Positions 18,754-27,691 are shown, numbered from the stretch's first letter. The stretch: DNA of 64,000 nt from Paenibacillus sp. JZ16 (GCF_015326965.1 NZ_CP017659.1:3910501-3974500); one strand, 5' to 3'. Numbers and translations are program-made. Notes: generated from the letters alone by a model not told the origin.

Positions 18754-18777
18754 AAAAAGGCACCCTGACGGGTGCCT
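18754..18777 (-). terminator. Terminator after the HExxH gene
   Basis: AGGCACCC / GGGTGCCT with a 4-base loop; on the minus strand five T follow. It also lies beyond the small plus-strand membrane protein gene and may serve both. Confidence 0.8.
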
Positions 18778-18817
18778 GTGTTATGTTATGACCTGGACCT
18801 GGATTACCTATGCAGGC

Positions 18818-19270
18818 CTAAGCGATTTCTGGTGCCGGTTCCTCGCGGTATGCCTCAAGCGAACGGTCCACGATGATCCGTATGAATTCCGGATCCATAT
18901 CCTGAAGCCATGGCATGGCGTTATTCCAAGCATTTTCCTCGATTTGAAGCGCGATCTGCTTCTGCTCCCATTCATCCCCCGTTCGATCCATCCTGTCGCA
19001 GAGTTCTGTCAGCGTCAGGTCCATCGAATGGCCCAGCTCATGTGCAAATACCACCGCAAAATAGGCAGAAAACAGCTCAAGTGTGCCAAACAGCTGCAGA
19101 CACTGCTGGCGTATGACTTCGGTATACATCGTCACGCTGTGCGAATTCATGACATATTTTCCGCCGATTAACCGGCCCCCTGGAAAATACGCCTCCATCT
19201 CCACGGTGACACTGCTGCCCGACCGACGTAGAAGCTCTTGCGTAATTCGGTTCAGTTCGGACTTATTCAA
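18818..19270 (-). CDS. Putative zinc metalloprotease-like protein (HExxH)
   Basis: 150 residues with no signal peptide. The only strong motif is FAHELGHSMD, giving H77-E78-L-G-H81, the zinc-binding and catalytic signature of gluzincin or metzincin-type peptidases. D84 and the acidic helix EEWEQKQIALQIEENAWN downstream may hold a third ligand. The start is read as TTG 19270, with GGGAG 12 bases upstream, so the start is uncertain. No known family comes to mind and it stands alone. Confidence 0.6.
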   Translation of the reverse strand: MNKSELNRITQELLRRSGSSVTVEMEAYFPGGRLIGGKYVMNSHSVTMYTEVIRQQCLQLFGTLELFSAYFAVVFAHELGHSMDLTLTELCDRMDRTGDEWEQKQIALQIEENAWNNAMPWLQDMDPEFIRIIVDRSLEAYREEPAPEIA

Positions 19271-19396
19271 TAATGATCATGGCTCCCTTTAAAGATATAA
19301 ACATAAACATCATTATAAAAGAACCATATGAAAATGCAATAACAAATATGCCTGCCAGCTTGCTCTCAACCTACTGAAACCTATGATTAATAACCC

Positions 19397-19430
19397 CAAA
19401 AAAAGACCCACTCCGCACGCGGATGGGTCT
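19397..19430 (-). terminator. Terminator after the ABC exporter operon
   Basis: AGACCCA..CCGC / GCGG..TGGGTCT hairpin with a run of seven T on the minus strand, about 25 bases beyond the stop of the second exporter gene. Confidence 0.88.
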
Positions 19431-19454
19431 CTTATTATTACATTCCTTGCCTCG

Positions 19455-21326
19455 CTATCCAGCTTCATGCTGGTCACTGAATTGACTGTTATACAGGTCC
19501 GCATAGAAGCCGCCTTGAGACAGTAGCTCCTCATGGGTTCCCTGCTCGATAATGCTGCCCTTGTTCATGACCAGAATCAGGTCCGCATCCCGGATCGTGG
19601 ACAGTCGATGCGCGATGACAAAGCTGGTGCGGTCCTTCATCAGCTCATTCATCGCTTTCTGGATATAGAGCTCCGTTCGGGTATCCACGCTGCTGGTTGC
19701 CTCGTCGAGGATCAGAATCGATGGATTAGCCAGAATGGCACGCGCAATCGTAAGAAGCTGCTTCTGCCCCTGCGATATGTTAGAGGCCTCCTCGTTCAGA
19801 ACGGTATCGTAGCCGTCCGGCAGCGTCCGGATGAAATGATCCGCGTGAGCCGCTTCCGCCGCTCGGATGATCTCTTGTTCCGTGGCGCCTTCGCGTCCAT
19901 ATCCGATATTATCCCGGATGGTCCCGTTAAAGAGCCATGTATCCTGCAGCACCATTCCAAACAGGCTGCGGAGTTCGCCGCGCCGAAGAACGGTAATATC
20001 CGTGCCGTCTATCGTAATCTTGCCCTTATTCAGCTCATAGAACCGCATCAGCAGATTAATGAGCGTGGTTTTCCCGGCACCGGTCGGTCCGACGATGGCG
20101 ACCGTCTGCCCGTGCTTCACGTCCACATTCATATCCTCGATCAGAAGCTGGTCTGCTTTATAGCCGAAACTCACGTTCTCGAAAGACACATCGCCAAGCG
20201 GCTTCTTGAGCGCTGCCGGAGCTGTATGCTCTGATACTTCTTCTTCCTCATCCAGCACTTCAAATACGCGCTCTGCCGATGCGACGGTGGATTGAATGAC
20301 GTTCGCGATATTGGCAAGCTGGGTAATCGGCTGCGTGAATTGGCGTGAATATTGGATGAATGCCTGAATATCCCCGATCTCAATCGCTCTGCGGGTAACG
20401 AGCACGCCGCCGACGACACTGACGATCACATAACCGATATTTCCGACAAAACCCATCAGCGGCATAATGGTACCCGATATAAACTGGGCTCTCCACCCGG
20501 CATCATAGAGCTTGTCGTTGACCTCATCAAATTGCTCCATGGATTGTCGTTCCCGGCCAAAGGCCTTCACGACCTTATGACCCGTGTACATTTCTTCCAC
20601 ATGTCCGTTCAACTCACCCAAATGCTTCTGCTGAGCCACAAAATGCTTCTGCGAACGCTTGGCAACCACAATGGTGACCACCACGCTAAGCGGCAAGGTC
20701 AGAATAACCACCAACGTCAGCAATGGACTGATCGTGAGCATCATGACGATGACGCCGACCAGCGTGACAACGGAGGTAATCATCTGCGTCAGGCTCTGCT
20801 GCAGCGTACTGCTGATATTGTCCATATCGTTGGTCACCCGGCTCAGCGTTTCCCCATGCGTCCGAGCGTCAAAATATTTCAGCGGCAAACGGCCGAGTTT
20901 GTTGTAAACATCCTTACGCAAATCATACACGGTCCGCTGGGCCACACCAGCCATAACATATTGCTGGATGTATGCAAATAGAGAGCTTAAGAGATATAAG
21001 CCTGCAAGCCAGAGCATGATCGTCCGAATAGCGTCAAAGTCGATCCCGGCCCCCGGCACGCCTTGCATCTTGGCCATGAAGCCCTTGAACAGGATCGTGG
21101 TCGCATCCCCCAATATTTTCGGGCTCACGATGCTGAATATCGTACTGAGAATAGCTGCAATCAAAACGATCAGCAGCTTGCCGGTATGCGGTTTAAGATA
21201 TCGCGTTAACCGGCGAAACGTGCCTTTGAAATCCTTGGCTTTCTCCCCCGCCATTCCGGGCCCGTGCGGGCCGCCAAAAGGACCGCCAGGTCCCCGGGGA
21301 TGTCCTCCCCGTTTCTTCTCACTCAT
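19455..21326 (-). CDS. ABC exporter half-transporter (YfiC-like)
   Basis: 623 residues. A Gly/Pro-rich N-terminal tail of about 30 residues precedes six membrane helices (about 50-340) and an ATPase domain with Walker A GPTGAGKTT, signature ISQGQ in place of LSGGQ, and Walker B ILILDEATSS. The non-canonical signature is typical of one partner in heterodimeric exporters such as YfiBC, YheHI or BmrCD. It overlaps its partner by 4 bases (ATGA). A MarR regulator heads the operon, so export of drugs or lipids is plausible. Confidence 0.9.
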   Translation of the reverse strand: MSEKKRGGHPRGPGGPFGGPHGPGMAGEKAKDFKGTFRRLTRYLKPHTGKLLIVLIAAILSTIFSIVSPKILGDATTILFKGFMAKMQGVPGAGIDFDAIRTIMLWLAGLYLLSSLFAYIQQYVMAGVAQRTVYDLRKDVYNKLGRLPLKYFDARTHGETLSRVTNDMDNISSTLQQSLTQMITSVVTLVGVIVMMLTISPLLTLVVILTLPLSVVVTIVVAKRSQKHFVAQQKHLGELNGHVEEMYTGHKVVKAFGRERQSMEQFDEVNDKLYDAGWRAQFISGTIMPLMGFVGNIGYVIVSVVGGVLVTRRAIEIGDIQAFIQYSRQFTQPITQLANIANVIQSTVASAERVFEVLDEEEEVSEHTAPAALKKPLGDVSFENVSFGYKADQLLIEDMNVDVKHGQTVAIVGPTGAGKTTLINLLMRFYELNKGKITIDGTDITVLRRGELRSLFGMVLQDTWLFNGTIRDNIGYGREGATEQEIIRAAEAAHADHFIRTLPDGYDTVLNEEASNISQGQKQLLTIARAILANPSILILDEATSSVDTRTELYIQKAMNELMKDRTSFVIAHRLSTIRDADLILVMNKGSIIEQGTHEELLSQGGFYADLYNSQFSDQHEAG

Positions 21327-23050
21327 GCGATCTCCTCCTCTGACAGCTGCGAGGTAACGATTTCGCGGTACACATCGCTGGAAGCCATGAGCTCCTCGTG
21401 CGTGCCGATGCCGGCAATGCGTCCCTCATCCAGCACGATAATCCGGTCAGCGTCCATGACGGTGCTTACCCGCTGAGCGACAATCAGAACGGTAGCTTCC
21501 GTCGTTTCCTCGCGGAGCGCTGCCCGAAGATTGGCATCCGTCTTGAAATCCAGCGCCGAGAAGCTGTCATCAAACACATAAATCTCGGGCCGTCGAACCA
21601 GCGCCCTTGCAATCGAGAGCCGCTGCTTCTGACCGCCGGATACGTTGCTGCCGCCTTGCGAAATCTCGGCATCGTATCCGCCCTCCATGGAAGAGATGAA
21701 ATCGGCGGCCTGAGCAACCTTCGCTGCATGCCGGATCTCCTCGTCTGTTGCATCTTCTTTACCGTAGCGGATATTCTCCGCAATGGTACCGGTGAAGAGC
21801 AGCGCCTTCTGCGGCACGAATCCGATCCGGCCCCGCAGGTCCTCCTGCATCATGTCCCGGATATCCGTTCCATTGACGAGAATCCGGCCCGAGGAAACAT
21901 CATAGAAGCGAGGGATCAAGCTGATCAGCGTCGATTTACCCGAGCCGGTTCCGCCGATGATCGCCGTGACTTCACCCGGCCCGGCATGGAAGGAAATATC
22001 CGAAATGGCAGGCTCCTCCGCACCCGGATAATAGAAGGTTACATCCTGAAATTCAATCGAGCCGTGCTCCACGCCGGCATCGCTCGGCTGTTTCGGATCA
22101 TGGATCTCCGGCATCATGTTCAACACCTCATTGATCCGAACCGCCGATGCCTGTGCACGCGGAATCATGACAAACATAACGGATAACATGATGAGCGAGA
22201 ACATGATCATCATCGCGTATTGGAGAAATGCCATAAGGTCGCCGACCTTCATATATTCGCCCTCTATGCGGTGGGCTCCGAACCAGACAATCGCCAGCGT
22301 GGCAAAGTTCATAACCAGCATCATGACAGGCATCATCGCCCCCATGATTTTATTGACTTTGATCGAGGTGGCCGTCAGGTCCTCGTTCGCGTCGTTAAAG
22401 CGGACGGTTTCATGGTCCATCCGGTTGAAGGAACGGATGACCCGTATTCCGGTCAGATTCTCCCGCAGCACGCGGCTCAGCGTATCAATCTTCACCTGGA
22501 TCGCTTTGAAGAGCGGAATCCCTTTTTTCGCGATAAGAAAAATAGCCAGTGCCAGAATCGGCAGGACGATCAGAAGCACCGTCGTCAGTCCCGGGTCTCT
22601 CGACACGGCCATCACAATGCCCCCGATACACATCATCGGTGCTATCGCCATCATGCGAAGGATCATGATCGTGACCTGCTGTACCTGCGTAATATCGTTC
22701 GTTGTACGGGTAATCAAGGATGCCGTACCAATCTTGTCGAATTCCTGCAGCGTGAAATTCTCTACATGGGAAAAGACGCGTCCCCGAACAATCTTCCCGA
22801 ATCCCGTAGCGGATTTAGATGCCAAATAACTCGCGGCAATAGAGCACACCATGCCCCCTGCTGCTACCAGGAGCATAAAGCCGCCCACACGCCAAATGTA
22901 AGGCACATCTCCCTCAACGATGCCATAATCCACAATGTCTGCCATCAAAGTCGGCAGGTACAGATCAGACAGACATTGGAAAAATGTGAACAGCAGGACA
23001 AAAATGACCGCGGTCCGGTACGGTTTCATGTAATGAAACAGTTTTAACAA
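21323..23050 (-). CDS. ABC exporter half-transporter (YfiB-like)
   Basis: 575 residues with six membrane helices and an ATPase domain with Walker A GGTGSGKST, signature VSGGQ and Walker B IYVFDDSFSALD. The residue after the Walker B aspartate is Asp rather than the catalytic Glu, so its own site should hydrolyse ATP poorly. This is the expected match for the partner's altered signature. The start is probably TTG 23050 (MLKLFHYMKPYR), with a G-rich RBS about 8 bases upstream; GTG 23059 is an alternative. It follows the MarR gene by 11 bases. Confidence 0.9.
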   Translation of the reverse strand: MLKLFHYMKPYRTAVIFVLLFTFFQCLSDLYLPTLMADIVDYGIVEGDVPYIWRVGGFMLLVAAGGMVCSIAASYLASKSATGFGKIVRGRVFSHVENFTLQEFDKIGTASLITRTTNDITQVQQVTIMILRMMAIAPMMCIGGIVMAVSRDPGLTTVLLIVLPILALAIFLIAKKGIPLFKAIQVKIDTLSRVLRENLTGIRVIRSFNRMDHETVRFNDANEDLTATSIKVNKIMGAMMPVMMLVMNFATLAIVWFGAHRIEGEYMKVGDLMAFLQYAMMIMFSLIMLSVMFVMIPRAQASAVRINEVLNMMPEIHDPKQPSDAGVEHGSIEFQDVTFYYPGAEEPAISDISFHAGPGEVTAIIGGTGSGKSTLISLIPRFYDVSSGRILVNGTDIRDMMQEDLRGRIGFVPQKALLFTGTIAENIRYGKEDATDEEIRHAAKVAQAADFISSMEGGYDAEISQGGSNVSGGQKQRLSIARALVRRPEIYVFDDSFSALDFKTDANLRAALREETTEATVLIVAQRVSTVMDADRIIVLDEGRIAGIGTHEELMASSDVYREIVTSQLSEEEIA

Positions 23051-23061
23051 ATCCCCCACCC

Positions 23062-23622
23062 CTACTCGTTGTCTGATGTCGTTTCATTCGTTTTGCGTTT
23101 TTGCTCGTGAAAATGATACACCTTCGTTAACAGCTCCGTCAGTTTGACGCTGTCCTCTTCGCCTAGAAAATCCACCAGCTCGTTAAAATTGTTCTTGACG
23201 TTCTGATAGGTTTCCTGGACAACGCGGTGCCCTTCCTCGGTAAGCTGTACGCGAACCGCACGTCGATCCTGCACATCCATCACCCGCTCCACCAGACCCT
23301 TGCTCTCGAGAGCGTTAATAAATTGGGTGATCGTCGGTGACGTAACATTCATCATGCTGCTGATTTCGGACACTTTCATGCCAGGACCATCAGGCTCGAT
23401 ATGATGTTTGAGTCCCATCAGAACGCGGATCTCGCCGGGCGTATAGCCGGAAATCAAGTGCTGGTCCCATTCCTGCTTGTGGAACATGCGAATGCTGTAT
23501 AAGAGCCTGCCGGCGACGCTATCTTCTCGGCTGCCACCCTTCATGCACAGCCCTGCTCGCGATTCCTTTTCCTCTTTCCCGTTGTTCTCATGATGTAAAT
23601 CTGGATGCTTATCCTCTGCCAT
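23062..23622 (-). CDS. MarR-family transcriptional regulator
   Basis: 186 residues with an acidic, basic-rich N-terminal extension of about 35 residues and then a MarR winged helix: VSEISSMMNVTSPTITQFINALESKGLVERV and the wing DVQDRRAVRVQLTEEG. No reactive Cys of the OhrR type is evident, although a Cys lies near residue 26. Start ATG 23622 has AGAGG 6 bases upstream. It is the first gene of the exporter operon and probably represses it. The upstream stretch contains an imperfect GGTAACC-centred repeat. Confidence 0.88.
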   Translation of the reverse strand: MAEDKHPDLHHENNGKEEKESRAGLCMKGGSREDSVAGRLLYSIRMFHKQEWDQHLISGYTPGEIRVLMGLKHHIEPDGPGMKVSEISSMMNVTSPTITQFINALESKGLVERVMDVQDRRAVRVQLTEEGHRVVQETYQNVKNNFNELVDFLGEEDSVKLTELLTKVYHFHEQKRKTNETTSDNE

Positions 23623-23744
23623 GGTCCACCTCTTTTCTGCAACCGCTTCAATAAATAGATAGTCTGCCAATTTATTTGGTTACCTAACTATATACCCGAA
23701 AGAAGGCCGAAGTCAAATCGACTCCGGACCTCCCGTAACATCCA

Positions 23745-24857
23745 TTATTCGTCATCGTACAGGAGCTGCTGGTACGTACCCTTGCGGTCTCTGTCGCTCT
23801 TCCGTGAGGTCTTGCCTGAACTCTTATTCTGACGGCGAGTGCTGACCCTCTCTTTACGGGCGATATGGGCGAGCTCCCGCTCCGTCTTCTTGTAATTCGC
23901 GTATCGTTTCGCATCCAGTGTTCCGTCCTGCAGTGCTTCCCGGACCGCACAGCCGGCCTCCGTCTCATGACGGCAATCATGGAACCGGCACTGCTGGGCG
24001 AGCGTGGCAATGTCCGCAAAGGTTGCCTCAAACCCTTCTTCCGAATCCCACAGCTGCAGCTCCCGCATGCCCGGCGTATCCACCATAATCGCGCCTCCCG
24101 GCAGCACAAAGAGCTCTCGATGCGTCGTCGTGTGCCGTCCCCTTGCGTCCTCCTCACGTATCCCTTGAACCCGCTGCATTTCCTGACCGGACAGCCAGTT
24201 CAGCAGCGTCGATTTGCCGGCACCGGAGGTACCCGTAATGGCGATTGTTTTCCCTTGCACCAGATACTCCCCAAGCTGCTCCTTCCCTTGATCCATCAAG
24301 GAGCTCACCGCATGAACCGGCACGCCCGGTGCAACAGCCTCTACCTGCGCGACATAATCTTCCGGCGATTCACATAAATCCGCCTTGGTAAGGAGCACGA
24401 CGGGTGCGGCTCCGCTCTCCCAGACCGCAATCAGATAGCGTTCAATCCGGCGGACATTAAAATCCTTGTTCAGCGCATTAATGATAAACACGGTATCCAT
24501 GTTTGCGGCAATGATCTGCTCATCCGGGATGCTTCCCGCTTCCCTGCGCGTCACCGCGGACTTTCGGGGGAGCAGCTGATGAATGACGGCACGGGATTCT
24601 CCTTGCAGCGGCTCCACCATGACCCAATCGCCAACAGCGGGAAAATCGCTTTTGCTGGTCGCTTCGTATTCGTATTTGCCCGTGACTATCGCGGATTGCT
24701 CTCCATCTTGCGTAATAATGCGGTACTGCTTCGAGAATTGGGCTGTGATGCGTGCAGGTACCAGCGCTTTATCCTGCTGCGGGATCTGCCCGGCCATCAA
24801 ACTCCAATGTTCATTCCATCCATAGGCTTGCAGCATGGTCATGTCTTGTTTAGTCAA
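23745..24857 (-). CDS. rsgA: Ribosome small subunit-dependent GTPase A (RsgA family)
   Basis: A circularly permuted GTPase that helps mature the 30S subunit. Of 370 residues, an OB-fold N-terminal domain is followed by G4 LTKADL, G1 GTSGAGKST and G3 DTPGM, then a zinc knuckle CRFHDC...C with a basic tail. It is longer than typical Firmicute RsgA (about 300 aa) and lies away from the usual prkC-rsgA-rpe cluster, so it may be a paralogue. The start is TTG 24857 with AAGGGG 10 bases upstream. Its long leader carries two terminators, suggesting transcription attenuation. Confidence 0.88.
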   Translation of the reverse strand: MTKQDMTMLQAYGWNEHWSLMAGQIPQQDKALVPARITAQFSKQYRIITQDGEQSAIVTGKYEYEATSKSDFPAVGDWVMVEPLQGESRAVIHQLLPRKSAVTRREAGSIPDEQIIAANMDTVFIINALNKDFNVRRIERYLIAVWESGAAPVVLLTKADLCESPEDYVAQVEAVAPGVPVHAVSSLMDQGKEQLGEYLVQGKTIAITGTSGAGKSTLLNWLSGQEMQRVQGIREEDARGRHTTTHRELFVLPGGAIMVDTPGMRELQLWDSEEGFEATFADIATLAQQCRFHDCRHETEAGCAVREALQDGTLDAKRYANYKKTERELAHIARKERVSTRRQNKSSGKTSRKSDRDRKGTYQQLLYDDE

Positions 24858-24904
24858 ATTCGTTATATCCCCTTATCGTTATTGGATTGGTTGTTATCAA
24901 ACAC

Positions 24905-24931
24905 AAAAAAACCGCAGATTTGTATCCGCGG
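24905..24931 (-). terminator. Second leader terminator, directly before rsgA
   Basis: CCGCGGAT / ATCTGCGG stem with a 4-base loop and seven T on the minus strand. It ends about 47 bases before the rsgA start codon, the usual place for an attenuator. Confidence 0.78.
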
Positions 24932-25015
24932 CTAATCTGAATATATACAAGAAGAAGGCATCAAACCCCGTACGGCCAAGCCGATAAAGGTCATACCAAG
25001 CCCTTGCATAGACAC

Positions 25016-25053
25016 AAAAAACCCGCAGGATACCAAGCACGGTCTCCTGCGGG
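25016..25053 (-). terminator. First leader terminator upstream of rsgA
   Basis: A perfect 9-bp stem CCCGCAGGA / TCCTGCGGG with a 14-base loop, followed on the minus strand by six T. It would end a transcript of about 190 bases started at the consensus promoter at 25212-25240. Confidence 0.85.
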
Positions 25054-25110
25054 CTCTTTCAGTATGGAGCTAAAGACAAGTATAGCTACATGCCTTATAC
25101 CCCTATACCA

Positions 25111-25173
25111 TTAGAATTTCCCGTCCAAAGAGACCAACGTCAATGCGACCCATCCACTATGCATCATAACCAT
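25111..25173 (-). CDS. Candidate 20-residue leader peptide
   Basis: A short frame that begins MVMMHSGWVAL and ends SLDGKF-stop. AAGGAGG is 10 bases upstream, and a perfect sigma-A promoter starts the transcript about 30 bases before it. A terminator follows about 60 bases later. The peptide has no charged N-terminus or clear toxin pattern. It may be a leader peptide whose translation sets the terminator folding, or the transcript may be a small RNA. A shorter frame MSNGYDA also starts at the same RBS. Confidence 0.4.
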   Translation of the reverse strand: MVMMHSGWVALTLVSLDGKF

Positions 25174-25211
25174 TTGACATCAGCCTCCTTCAGCTTAATT
25201 AATATATCCGT

Positions 25212-25240
25212 ATTATAGGTGCCCAATTTCCAGGTGTCAA
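25212..25240 (-). promoter_or_regulatory. Perfect consensus sigma-A promoter
   Basis: TTGACA at 25240-25235, a 17-base spacer, and TATAAT at 25217-25212 on the minus strand. Both boxes match consensus exactly. It drives the leader of rsgA or a separate small RNA. Confidence 0.85.
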
Positions 25241-25255
25241 CATCTCATGAAAAAA

Positions 25256-27544
25256 TTAGATGCGCCTGTAATGCCTCCACTCCTCCGGCAGCAGCATCCC
25301 GTACTGTCGATTCAGAAAGCGGTCATCGACGAGCGTCAGCGTCCCGCTGTCCTGCTCCGATCGGATCAAGCGCCCTCCGGCCTGCAGCACTTTGTTCATG
25401 CCGGGGTACACGTAGGCGTAATCGTATCCCCGCTTGCCGGTACGATCAAAATAATCCTTGATGATATCATTCTCGAAAGATAGCTGCGGCAGTCCTACCC
25501 CGATGACCACGACGCTCGAAAGCCGTTCTCCCTTCAAATCGATGCCTTCGGAGAAAATACCGCCCATCACGGCAAAGCCGATCAGCGGATCTTCCGCATC
25601 CGCCTGGAAGGCATTCAGGAATGCCTCCCGCTCCTCTTCGCTCATCCCATGCCCCTGGAGCAAAGTACGGGCTCCCGGATTCATTCTGGCAAACGCCTCA
25701 TGAATGTCCTGCATGTAGGGATAAGACGGCAAGAAGATCAAGGTGTTTACCGGCTTTTCCTGAACCAGCGCACTCAGCATCCGGACGATGGCCTCGCTGT
25801 TGCGCTCCCGATCCTTGAAGCGCGTCGATAACGGTAAAATTCGAACATCCAATTGCTCGGAAGAGAAGGGAGAGGGAATCGAGAGGCTGTAGTCCTCTTC
25901 CTCTGCTCCCAGCATGTCGCGGTAATATCCGAGCGGCATGAGTGTTGCCGAGAAAAATACGCTGGAGCGGTAGTTTTTTCCCGCCTGCTGAAGCAAATAA
26001 GAGGGGTCCAGGCAAAACAGCTTGAGAAACACCTCGCTCTGACTCATCTCCGCATACGTGACAAATCGGTCGTCATACAGCTTGGAGATGCGCAGATACC
26101 CCTGCACCGCAAAATAGCACTCCAGGAGCGCATCGGCCTCATCCCCGCTCTTGCCGGTCATCAGTTCTGCCTCCGCTTGGAGCGAGAAATCCTCAAGCAG
26201 CTCAACCATCATCTCCGGCTGCTGGGACCCGACAATCCGCTCTTCCTCCTCACTGACCTTACGCAGCACTTTAAAGCGGTTATTCACCCGCTTCGCCGCG
26301 TTGTAAAGCGCGGGATTGCTCTCTTTGTAAGCCCGTTGCAGCTCCAGAAAAGCCGATTTATTCAGCTCGGCCGAGAACATTCCCCGCGCACGGTCTACCA
26401 GATTATGCGCCTCGTCAATGAGCAGCACGCTGCGTTTCTTCACGTCCTCCGGCATCCGCTTAAAGGATACGCGCGGATCAAACACATAGTTGTAATCGCA
26501 GATGACGGCATCGGCTGCATACGCGGCATCCAGTGAGAACTCAAACGGGCACACCGTATGCTTCCGGGCGTACTCTTCAATAACGGGTCTCGTGATCAAT
26601 GTTTCATTCGAGAGCAGGTCCAGTATGGCGCCGTTAATCCGGTCGTAGTAACCCTCCGAGAAGGCGCAGCCCATCTGACTGCAGCCTTCCGCTTCACGGA
26701 AACAAATCTTGTCCTTCGCCGTCAGCGTGACCGTGTGCATGCAGAGTCCTTGACGCTCCATACGCGCCATAGCTTCCTCCGCGGTGGTTCGGGTGATCGT
26801 CTTGGCCGTCAGATAAAAAATCCGCGACAACAGGCCCTCGCCGATCGCTTTAACCGAAGGAAACAGCGTGGATATGGTTTTCCCTATGCCCGTCGGCGCT
26901 TTGGCAAACAATCTTCGTCCTTCCCCGATGCTTTTATAAACGGCCCCGGCGAGCTTTCGCTGTCCCTCGCGGTAAGCGGGGAACGGAAACTTCAATTCGC
27001 GGATGCTCAGGTCCCTCCGCTCGCCATGCTCCCGCAGCAGGTTGGCATAAGGCGCATAAGCCGCCACGACCTCCAAGACAAAGGATTCCAGCTGATCCAA
27101 GCTCCATTCCTGTACAAACTGCTTCCGCTCTCCGCTCGGGACCTGGAAGTAGGTTAATCTCACCGCCATCTTCGGAATCTCATGCTGCTTGGCGTACATA
27201 TAGGCGTACATTTGGGCCTGTGCCCAATGAACGGGGTACGTGTGCTCCGTAATCACGCCCAAATCGCCGGAAGTCGACTTGATCTCGTCAATCACGATCC
27301 GCTCTTCCTCATGAATCAGACCGTCGCAGCGACCTTCCACGACAAACAGAAGATCCTCGTAAGGAATCTCGACTTCAAGCTGAACTTCCTTCTGATCATT
27401 CTCACCATAGTCGCGCTGCACCTGTTGATGCGCCCGGGTTCCCTCGGTCAGGGATGTCGCCGTGCGAAAACCCGAGGTAATGCTGCCGCTGCGAAAGACG
27501 TATTCCACCAGCGGCCTGACGGATATTTGGATAGTATGAGGCAT
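25256..27544 (-). CDS. DinG/XPD-like ATP-dependent helicase with N-terminal PD-(D/E)XK nuclease domain
   Basis: 762 residues. The N-terminal 200 residues resemble Cas4/RecB nucleases, with GRCDGL, IDEIKS and the QAQMYAYM motif. The rest is an XPD-family superfamily-2 helicase: Walker A APTGIGKT, DEAH box IDEAHNL, and a cluster of four cysteines (CFREAEGCSQMGC and VCPFEF) likely binding an iron-sulphur cluster. A nuclease-helicase fusion of this kind suits DNA repair or R-loop and flap processing. GGAGA lies just upstream of the ATG. The downstream gap of about 400 bases contains the rsgA leader. Confidence 0.88.
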   Translation of the reverse strand: MPHTIQISVRPLVEYVFRSGSITSGFRTATSLTEGTRAHQQVQRDYGENDQKEVQLEVEIPYEDLLFVVEGRCDGLIHEEERIVIDEIKSTSGDLGVITEHTYPVHWAQAQMYAYMYAKQHEIPKMAVRLTYFQVPSGERKQFVQEWSLDQLESFVLEVVAAYAPYANLLREHGERRDLSIRELKFPFPAYREGQRKLAGAVYKSIGEGRRLFAKAPTGIGKTISTLFPSVKAIGEGLLSRIFYLTAKTITRTTAEEAMARMERQGLCMHTVTLTAKDKICFREAEGCSQMGCAFSEGYYDRINGAILDLLSNETLITRPVIEEYARKHTVCPFEFSLDAAYAADAVICDYNYVFDPRVSFKRMPEDVKKRSVLLIDEAHNLVDRARGMFSAELNKSAFLELQRAYKESNPALYNAAKRVNNRFKVLRKVSEEEERIVGSQQPEMMVELLEDFSLQAEAELMTGKSGDEADALLECYFAVQGYLRISKLYDDRFVTYAEMSQSEVFLKLFCLDPSYLLQQAGKNYRSSVFFSATLMPLGYYRDMLGAEEEDYSLSIPSPFSSEQLDVRILPLSTRFKDRERNSEAIVRMLSALVQEKPVNTLIFLPSYPYMQDIHEAFARMNPGARTLLQGHGMSEEEREAFLNAFQADAEDPLIGFAVMGGIFSEGIDLKGERLSSVVVIGVGLPQLSFENDIIKDYFDRTGKRGYDYAYVYPGMNKVLQAGGRLIRSEQDSGTLTLVDDRFLNRQYGMLLPEEWRHYRRI

Positions 27545-27629
27545 GATGGTCTCCTTCGTTCATGTTCTATGAAGGGTATTATACCAAACATTCGTTCCTG
27601 AAAGCGAAGCATCCGAATTCATTCGAAAC

Positions 27630-27674
27630 AAAAAAACGTGCAGAAGGCATCCTGACAGGATGGCGTTCTGCACG
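27630..27674 (-). terminator. Terminator after pdaA
   Basis: A long stem built from CGTGCAGAA(G)GGCATCC and GGATGGC(G)TTCTGCACG around a 5-base loop, then seven T on the minus strand. Confidence 0.85.
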
Positions 27675-27691
27675 CTGTATGCAACATATGC

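Noticed and set aside
23674..23692. A palindromic MarR box at GGTAACC
   Set aside because: The symmetry does not extend beyond the central seven bases, so it is too weak to list as an operator.
24932..25009. A 25-codon frame (MQGLGMTFIGLAVRG...) between the two leader terminators of rsgA
   Set aside because: It ends exactly at the second terminator, which is suggestive, but it has no RBS, so I do not list it as a gene.
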